In this document: positions 57,060 through 64,000 of the stretch, in pieces
Numbering within the stretch: the stretch's first letter is position 1
How the letters are laid out: each line of letters opens with the position of its first letter
Origin: Undaria pinnatifida
Lineage: Eukaryota > Sar > Phaeophyceae > Laminariales > Alariaceae
Length of the DNA stretch: 64,000 bases
Reading direction: 5' to 3'
NCBI GenBank assembly: GCA_012845835.1
Contig: JABAKD010000009.1
Coordinates: 10,414,785-10,478,784 of the forward strand
Translations under genes and position numbers: made by a program
The notes under the pieces: model-generated
The model's input: only the letters and a program-made list of their open reading frames with translations
Told to the model about the DNA's origin: nothing
Databases searched by the model: none

Positions 57060-57440
57060 TGTATGATCATTCTTTGTTGGGGGGATTCGGTCAGGAGTTT
57101 TGTTTCGTCTCGACCTCAGTACGCGATTCTCGGAACTGGAATTCTGGGTCAAATAGCTTCGTCCGAGCGCCATCTTCGGGGGGCGGCTCTAACGCCCCTC
57201 GCCCCGCCGTATCCGTTCCGCACCTCGACGTGAACGCGGATAGACGCTGAGCGAGACAAGCGAGAAGTGCGCTTTTTTCGTACTATGGACGTATACGCCC
57301 GTGCTATTTTTGGATCTTGGCAAATGTAGAGCTTGAACGAATAAATCAAGAGACAGCATTTTCAAATTGGCATCATCATTTCCAAATTGGCATCTAAATT
57401 TCTTCCTGAAAATGCTTTTTTCATGGCCGCTTCGAAGCGC
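57060..57440 (+). repeat. Dispersed repeat family 3, copy 1
   Basis: Shares with 61705-62095 the stretch GATTCTCGGAACTGGAATTCT, CTTCGGGGGGCGGCTC-AACGCCCCTCG, CCGTATCCGTTCCGCACCT and GAGCGAGACAAGCGAGAAGT, then TTGGCAT-ATTTCCAA. A looser partial copy may lie near 58450-58540. Confidence 0.88.
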
Positions 57441-57484
57441 TTGCATTGCCCTATCGTAACTACTACTGCTGTGCGCCGTTTCCT

Positions 57485-57600
57485 TTCGGCTCAGTGGGTA
57501 TAGTGCTATATAATCAACCAAAGATGTGTCCTGAGTACGATTTTCACCCAGATCATATTTGGTATTGAGGGGCGTGCGCGCTTGAGATGTTACGAATGGT
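57485..57600 (+). mobile_element. tRNA-derived SINE-like copy 1
   Basis: A box-A-like GGCTCAGTGGGTATAGTGCT is followed about 35 bp later by a box-B-like GAGTACGATTTTCACC. A body with ATCATATTTGG...GCGTGCGCGC...TACGAATGG is shared with the copy at 57745. Confidence 0.55.
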
Positions 57601-57744
57601 TATCATAGTTGTTATTAATAGTGTTCTCCCGAGCACTACTAACTGTTGTAGTACGTGGATAGGGGATAGCTCCGGTGATCGCTCTTACGAAGTCGGTGAT
57701 AATTAATTTACGAACTCGAAAACATATGTGTTCTTTGTTTTTTT

Positions 57745-57895
57745 TCATAACCCACTCACTACTGTGAGTTTTACTGAGTCACGTGACAGTGAGTAGTGCT
57801 ACGTATGTGTCGTGAGTTCGATTCTCACCGACTTCATATTTTTGTCTTGTAAAAGCGTGCGCGCGGACACATTATGAATGGATATTTTTGTAGTT
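57745..57895 (+). mobile_element. tRNA-derived SINE-like copy 2 (with head fragment at 57940)
   Basis: CAGTGAGTAGTGCTACG then GTGAGTTCGATTCTCAC, a perfect T-arm with box B, and the body TTCATATTTTTG...GCGTGCGCGC...TATGAATGG. A third head (AACTCAGTGGGCAGTGCTGTA) lies at 57951. Confidence 0.6.
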
Positions 57896-58254
57896 TAACA
57901 TATATATGTAGTAGCATTACCCACTGATCTACTGAGTCAAGTGATTAAGTAACTCAGTGGGCAGTGCTGTAGGATGTCTCGGTGAAATCACTTTGTTCGA
58001 AGGCCGCCGTTCAAGCGAGAAGCGCGCAAAATTTTGTATTTTGAACGGTACTCTCCAGTTATTGAAGTGGTACTCCGAGTGGGGGATGCGTGGTTGGTCG
58101 GTGTTGGGACGCGTGCTCCTCATTGGTTCCAGTGTCTTTATTGGTCTCTCCTAATGGCTCGCTGGATAGAATCAAACGCTTATATGAATTATTTTCTTAC
58201 ATTGAATACTAAACGACAGACATAACGGGGCTGCAGGGTAGCGCAGGGTAGAAC

Positions 58255-58443
58255 AGGGTAAAACAGGGTAGAGCAGGTAGCGAGATGAGGGGCGTCCTGC
58301 TTGTCCCTTCATCGTCACCTACACTACCGCCCCTCTATGATGGCTTTAACGTGAGTGTGACATCTAATATCACGTGGTTTCACCTCAACCATGACATGGT
58401 TTCACGTCGAATCTATAAACTGTGTTTCTACGGAGGGCACTCC
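58255..58443 (+). repeat. Dispersed repeat family 2, right copy
   Basis: The reverse complement of 2996-3187. It is preceded by a short CAGGGTA(A/G) tandem (58231-58270) that looks telomere-like but has only four imperfect units. Confidence 0.8.
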
Positions 58444-58459
58444 TTTACAATATTGTTCG

Positions 58460-59960
58460 GATCTTGACGTATGGAGAGGTTGATAAAATAAAACTTGGCA
58501 ATACATTATTTCCACATTGGCGTCATATTTTGTCTCAAAAAAAATAATGATATTACTGTAAAAAAATCCCCGTGGTACTGCGGTAGGGATCATAGTTGTG
58601 CATTTGTTTGTTGAATTTCGGTAGGTACACGTACATACATACATGGATATAGACGTGGCAAGCGCACGCATGACTAAACGAGGAGAATGTAGTAGTGATT
58701 ACGATTACTGCGCCAGAAAAAGCCACACAGCAGCATTGCAGTGGCTGCGTCCTCGGGGCCTCGAGGGGTGTATTTTACAAGTTCCTCCTGTTGTTAAGCT
58801 GCGCCACGCGAAAGTAAGTAGATGTTATCCACGGAAGAAACCAGTGGTGGCATGCATTCGTCCCGGCATCGCATTATTTCGTCTTTTTTTTCCCCCGAGA
58901 AGACTCTAGGGAGAAGTATAGGCGGTGTGCTCAGTTGTTGCTGTGGTCCCTGACTCCGTTGCTGTGGTCGTTTGCCGGTCAACTGCAAGCGGTCGTGTTG
59001 GCACGTAACTGACAAAAAAGTTTGTGTTTTTTCGTACTTACTTGACGTGCTCCTTGCTGCTGATTGCTGATTGATCGTCTCTTCTAGTGTGATTTTCATT
59101 TGGCACAGTTCTACTTTCTAGCTTCTGGACATACAAGCCGTGGTCACAGGTGTCGTCCTCCCCTTACCCCCCCCGGTTATTGCCTTCAATTGTTTTGGTG
59201 CATAGGGTTCAGCACCCACTGATCGTCGATTTTTCATCGAGTGTTGCAACTCACGCTCTCGCGCTTTCCGCAAGTCAATTAGTGCTCAAGAAAAAGTCTC
59301 ACGAAAATTTATACGAGTACGCACTTGGGGGGATTCGAACTCACGAAGCTGACCTATGAAACCAGGCTCGAGGACATAATCTGATACGCCACCGGGGCAG
59401 TGAGTGATCCGGTCGCCTCGGTGGTCTAGTGGGGTTACACTCGAATACTACTAGTAATACTAGCGTTGGTCCTTGAGTTGAATAACCACCGTTGTGAGCT
59501 TGTTGGCTTTGTTTATTTGCAGAAATAAATGGGGAGAAAAGGATCAACTAGAGCTGAAATCGCCTAGCAGCGTGGGTAGGTACAAATCGACGCGAACCGA
59601 CGAGGAAAGAAAATGCTGAACTCTTCTCGCGATAAAAATTAGGGCAGGTACTGTAGTGGGGAGGGGGGAGGGGAGCCCGCTATATGACCCCGGATCTAAG
59701 TTATACTACTGGGAGGGCGAGAGTAATGCGAGCATCTCAATAAATGGGATAGGAAAAAGAAAAGAAGTGAAGTGTATTACTGCTGCTGTTATAATACGAT
59801 GCCCAAGCAAGTTGCACCGATCGACTCGATCTGGACTGACTGCTGTATTATGCAATTGGTCCATGTACAACTTCTCTAATCACAGGCCAGTATGAGATGA
59901 TAGTCATTAAACTTGCTGAACTTCTTAGTGAGTGGTGGTTTCCTCTATATCCACGAACCC
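58460..59960. other. No supported gene
   Basis: Mixed sequence. Two tRNA-like stretches (59328-59400 minus and 59414-59491 plus) do not fold into proper tRNAs. A short + frame at 58643-58909 has no recognised family. Confidence 0.4.
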
Positions 59961-59964
59961 CGGC

Positions 59965-61130
59965 CGAGCCAATCAATCGAAGGTTGGGTTACACTGTGCG
60001 GGGTGGTATCGAGGCAGGGGGTCAAATGAAATGTCCGCGTACCGCAGGGTTGGGGTATACAAATAAAAATTCAGCAGTAGTGCGAGTTGCCGCATTTTTT
60101 TGTAGTTGTAAACATCTTGAAGGATTTCTGAACCGGGGTTGGACCCTGTTCTGTGATGCTGGCGTTGTACAGGAACCTCAACTAGCTACTGCAAGCTTCC
60201 ACACCGTGCGGTGTGGTGTCGACCCGGGAGACGTCGGTTTTCGCCCCCGGTTTGTTGGAGTTGATGGGGTATGGAAGGTTTTCTGGAACGGCGGTGGAGC
60301 CCTGTCCTCATCGGGTGCGTTGGAACGCCCCCCGCCCGTTTGCTGGTCTATCTCCTCCCCGGGTGTCTCCGGCTCTACGAGCTGCACATCCAATCAACGA
60401 TAAGTCACTTCGAATAGATTATTGTCTCACAATCATGCGGGGCTGTGTCGACCCGCAGGAGAAATCGGTTATCGTCCCCGGTCTGTCAGGATTTCTGAAA
60501 CGGGTACAGGACTCTATATCCTCCCATGGTGGCGCTGCCCTTACGTCCGAGCCCCAACCAATCAGCGGTAAGCAAATATGGTTGGGGTTCAACGTCGTGA
60601 GGAGTGGTGTCGACACGGTGGGTCATCGTTATTGTTCCCGCGTTTTTGGAGCTGCAGATATTCGGGGGATTCATGAATCGGGGATGGGACCCTATCTTCC
60701 CCGTGTGCGATGGAAATGCCCCCCATTGATGGGTCTCTATCCGCCGGGGACGGCGCTGTGGAGCTCGAACCAATCAGCGATTAGCCCACGGGATTGGGGT
60801 TTTCTCACCGTACAAGGTGGTGTCGACCGGAGAAAGCTCGGTTTCCGGTCGATGGAAGTTTTATAAATGTGGAACGACCTCTGGACCGGGGATGCGACCC
60901 TATATCCTCCCATGGTGGAGCTGGCTCAACATACGAACCATGGCCAATCAGAAAATCGGCCGGTGGGGTTGGGATTTCCACACCGTGCGGGGAGGTATCC
61001 ACCCGGATGATATCCGTGTTCTTCCCCGGTTTTTGTCGGAGTTGTATATGTGTGGATGGATTCTGATCCCAGCATGTGACCCTATCGTGCTCGGGTGACG
61101 CCTACTTTGTGTATGAATCCTGGCCAATGA
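59965..61130 (+). repeat. Tandem array with CCAAT motif in most units (period about 170-210 bp)
   Basis: CCAATCA-type heptamers occur at 59969, 60390, 60558, 60770, 60944 and 61124. Units share GTG-GGTGTCGACC, GTT-TCG-CCCCGG-TTTG, GGACCCTAT-TCCTCC and GG-TTGGGGTT. Another part of a unit starts at about 63870 and runs off the window. Confidence 0.85.
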
Positions 61131-61200
61131 GCAATCCGACGAAAATGACATGTTTTCATTTTCGTCTATAAAAATCGAGTCTGAAATTCTTGACTGTCAA
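61124..61200 (+). promoter_or_regulatory. Putative promoter: CCAAT, hairpin and TATA motif
   Basis: CCAATGAGC (61124) is followed by a perfect 11-bp hairpin (GACGAAAATGA 61138-61148 and TCATTTTCGTC 61156-61166) and TATAAAA at 61167-61173. The order and spacing look like a polymerase II core promoter. No gene is recognised downstream, so it may be a repeat-borne or LTR-type promoter. Confidence 0.4.
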
Positions 61201-61704
61201 AGTTGTAAGCCCTGTAGTCGCCTACTGTATGTAAAAGAAGTGAGCGATCTACACAGTTAGCAACAAGCAACAGCATTGCAATAGCATTCGAGGAGTTGAG
61301 TGACGAAGGCAGCCCTACCACCGTGTTTCGCGCCTGGAACAACGTCAGCACGTCTCTTCACGATCAGACAACACACAGAAGTCGATCTGGGAGGCTCGGA
61401 AGACTAACGGGTCAGTCGGCGTGTGCTCGGATTTTCCGATCGAAATCTGATGAATGAAGCTCGGAATCGGTTTCACTTGAAAAACGGTAGCTAACAATAG
61501 CAGTACATTGTTATGATTGTTAGTCTGTATCGAACTCTTGGCATTACCTTACATACTGTACGCGCAGCCTATGGTTGTGTGCGGTGACTCTTTTTACTCT
61601 ACCGAGTATTGAATCGAACAAATTGAAGTGCTGTCCTGCCCTACCCGAAGCATGGGTGTCGGCATATGCTGGCACCCATGCGGAGCCCTTGCATGTATAT
61701 ATAC

Positions 61705-62095
61705 ATATATGATCATTCATTTTTGGGTATTCGGTCAGGATTTGTGTTCGTCTCGGCCTCAGTATGCGATTCTCGGAACTGGAATTCTCGGTCAAATAGC
61801 TTCGTTCTAGCGCCGTCTTCGGGGGGCGGCTCAAACGCCCCTCGACCTGCCGTATCCGTTCCGCACCTGGCCGGGATCGGGTGCGTGGGCTGAGCGAGAC
61901 AAGCGAGAAGTACGTAATTTTTTGTATTTTGGGCGGTATACGCTGGAGGTATTTTTCGATCTTGGCACATATGTAAGGCTTGAACGAAATTAACAAATTT
62001 GAAAAGTTTATTTACAAGTTGGCATTATTTCCAAGTTGGCTTCTTATTTCGTCCCCACCACACTTTTTTCATGGTAACACCTTGAAGCGTTTGGC
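61705..62095 (+). repeat. Dispersed repeat family 3, copy 2
   Basis: The counterpart of 57060-57440, same strand, about 80-85% alike by eye. Confidence 0.88.
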
Positions 62096-62217
62096 ATATA
62101 TATTGTGAACGCCGTACGACTGACTGCTGTGTCGTTGCTTTTCGATATCGGAATTCAAGGCTAAATACCTTTGTTCGAGCGTTCGTTGTCTTCGAGGGGG
62201 GCCGTTCCTACCCAAAA

Positions 62218-62435
62218 ACATCTTTTACACCCAGTTTCTGTGCTGATTCTTCATCCTAGAGATATACAACTTGTTTTTATGTGGTCACAGACTGTGAGGC
62301 AGAACAAACCAAACAATCGCGATAAATCAAGGTATAAAGCAAGTGAAATGCTAGCAGCGTACCGGGTACGAAAACACAACCAAACAGGCCAGACCATAAA
62401 ACAAATAGAAAACAGCACACCGAACGGAATCGCTT
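62218..62435 (+). repeat. Dispersed repeat family 1, right copy
   Basis: The counterpart of 1805-2095: TGTGCTGATTC, GAGATATACAACTTG, GCGTACCGGGTACGAAAACAC, GGCCAGACCAT. Confidence 0.65.
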
Positions 62436-62699
62436 TTAAAAGTCGCAGTACGACAGGCAATGTTTGGTCAGTCTTTTTCATCGCCGCTTCAAGGAGTCGT
62501 TCCGTATATATTGGTCCACGATCCACGATCCATCATCCATTTTCAGGACCGCATACTAAATATCCCACACTAATTCCATGTATAGTTATCCCCACAAACG
62601 AAACGTGGATGCACTTCTAAAGGTAGGTGTGATTATCAAGGTAGTAGTGTTTCGAACGCTTTGTTGTGTGGTTGAAATAAATGCGCTGGCTACTGACTA

Positions 62700-62910
62700 T
62701 TGTTGTTGTTGCTGGTCAATGCATCGTGTGCGCCAGGAATTAATTGATGACAGTATAATAAAATATAGGGATCTTCTTGAAAATGTCATCTCGTGTTCGC
62801 CAGGAATTAACCGATGATACAGAGTAATAGCGATCTCGTGACAATATCTCCTGTGCGCCACAGCAATCGACGTTATAGCAGTATCATAAAAAATAGGGAT
62901 CTTCTGCACA
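62700..62910 (+). repeat. Imperfect tandem repeat (about 70 bp)
   Basis: GTGCGCCAGGAATTAATTGATGACAG-ATAATAAAATATAGGGATCTTCT recurs with changes at about 62798 and 62850. Confidence 0.7.
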
Positions 62911-63109
62911 GCAAATATATCGTGGTACCTATCACTACAAATACGCACGTCAGACGCAAGTCAATTGGAGAAAAGAAAATAACAGAAAAGACAGAGAAGA
63001 AAGAAAAGGGGTATTATATTCCGATTCAAGATCACCCTGTGTCAAGCCGAAGCAGGCGCTCATTGCTCTTATCTGTTGTGAGCAATATATATGGCTGTTA
63101 GTATGCCGA

Positions 63110-64000
63110 GACATGGCGATCTGACCGCTCTTCTTATGTCTCGAATGGCTTTATCGTGACGCTCTGGGCACCAACTGCATATATTCATCTCGAGGTCGAG
63201 CGTTTGGTACGAATTGCGGTCGCATGGCAATTGTTTGCCCTCCGCGAGTAGTATGCAAGAAAACCCGCGAAAATATTAGCGAGCTTAGGTTTCTGACCCA
63301 ATAAGCAAATGAAATCGGAATTTTCAGCGACTTTTGCCGGTGCCGCATAAGCGACAAAGAGGTGATTATTCGGGCACAGCAAGTATTCCATGATTATTCG
63401 ACCATTACGCCAGTGAGTCAAATACACACTGTTAAGGCCAAATTTCAGCTTTTTTCCACGGTCGGTTATTATGCTCGAGTCGTGCCAGTGTTAGTTCCAC
63501 ATATCGTGTCGTTTTTCTTTGAACACCCCATTTTTGTTTGAAATTAATTGTGCTTATAACCGGGGGCACCTTAATCCTGCATACGAATGACTCTAATTCG
63601 TCCTTTTATATCGCGTTTGGTGCTGCTGTTGCTGTTCAAGTGTTCTCATCCTCATTTTTAGCGTGCTTGCCCGGCACGCCAACCTGATATAGGCTCAAAA
63701 TCGCTTTTTTGTGCGACCTATCATGCAAACAACTTATTGAACTGCGCTCGCATTGCAAATGTTGCCGTATGCAAGAAGTATGCGAGAAAACTCGACTCAG
63801 TCGAAGTAATTGTGAGCTTATTGGGTCGTAGACTACCAGTCAATAATGATAAATAAGCCAATGGAGTCGGGGTTGACACGCCGTTGGGGGAGGTATATCG
63901 ACCGGGAGATCAACGTTATAGTTCCCGCGTTGCTGAGGCTATAGAGATTTTCGGAGGATTTCTGCCTACTTCCCCAGTGTGCGACGGAACTGCCCCCCAT
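63110..64000. repeat. Duplicated segments and start of another CCAAT-array unit
   Basis: GTATGCAAGAA...GCGAGAAAAC and GAGCTTA-TTGGGTC occur near 63250-63305 and 63770-63830 with different flanks. From about 63870, GGGGTTGACACGCCGTTGG...GTTCCCGCGTT resembles the units of 59965-61130. No gene was seen. Confidence 0.6.

Noticed and set aside
58231-58275. Telomere-like CAGGGTA repeats
   Set aside because: Only four imperfect units, and part of a dispersed repeat seen elsewhere.
58643-58909. 88-codon frame with ALQWLRPRG, weakly like an ankyrin-type repeat
   Set aside because: A single short similarity with no second repeat or splice context.
59328-59491. Two tRNA genes (minus 59328-59400, plus 59414-59491)
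   Set aside because: Box-like motifs (GTTCGAATCC; TGGTCTAGTGG) are present, but the T-stem or acceptor and anticodon stems do not pair properly. At best degenerate tRNA-like repeats.

Overview
The window looks like nuclear DNA of a repeat-rich, intron-rich eukaryote, most likely a brown-alga-like stramenopile. That assignment is an inference from the large GT-AG introns, the transposon families and the LNR and CPSF30-YTH proteins; no rRNA or organelle marker confirms it. Two cellular genes are supported. The other roughly 45 kb (about 18.5 to 64 kb) is nested transposable elements and tandem repeats.

Genes (1-18.5 kb). A secreted protein with three LNR (Lin-12/Notch) modules runs leftward off the window edge (731 to 1). 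About 4.7 kb away, transcribed in the opposite direction, is an 11-exon gene (5468-18508, about 723 residues) for the polyadenylation factor CPSF30. Its CCCH zinc fingers are followed by a YTH m6A-reader domain, as in the long plant CPSF30, and then by a complete DCD (development and cell death) domain and an Arg/Gly-rich tail. The CCCH-YTH-DCD order is the most interesting thing in the window.

Transposon region 1 (19.6-31.1 kb). A decayed Ty3/gypsy pol on the + strand (RT about 22.1-22.6 kb, integrase zinc domain about 23.5 kb, integrase core and C-terminus 28.7-29.8 kb) is split by another LTR element (23792-28543). One LTR of that element holds a MITE with a 4-bp target duplication, and a second MITE of the same family lies at 20.65 kb. 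The 3' end of a LINE follows (29.8-31.1 kb).

Transposon region 2 (31.86-49.41 kb). A single Ty1/copia insertion on the minus strand is bounded by 284-289 bp LTRs and a 5-bp target duplication (AGTTC). Nested inside are a tyrosine-recombinase retrotransposon with split direct repeats (33987-37898), a small element with 162-bp direct repeats (37934-40155), and a 7.6 kb PIF/Harbinger DNA transposon (40207-47828; 19-bp perfect inverted repeats, TAA duplication). The Harbinger sits in an inverted copy of the copia gag. A second copia-type element (50516-54735) follows.

Right end (54.8-64 kb). No gene is supported. It holds a G-rich 188-bp tandem array, duplicated segments, tRNA-derived SINE-like copies, an array with CCAAT motifs that ends in a hairpin and TATA motif, and repeat families shared with the left end of the window.
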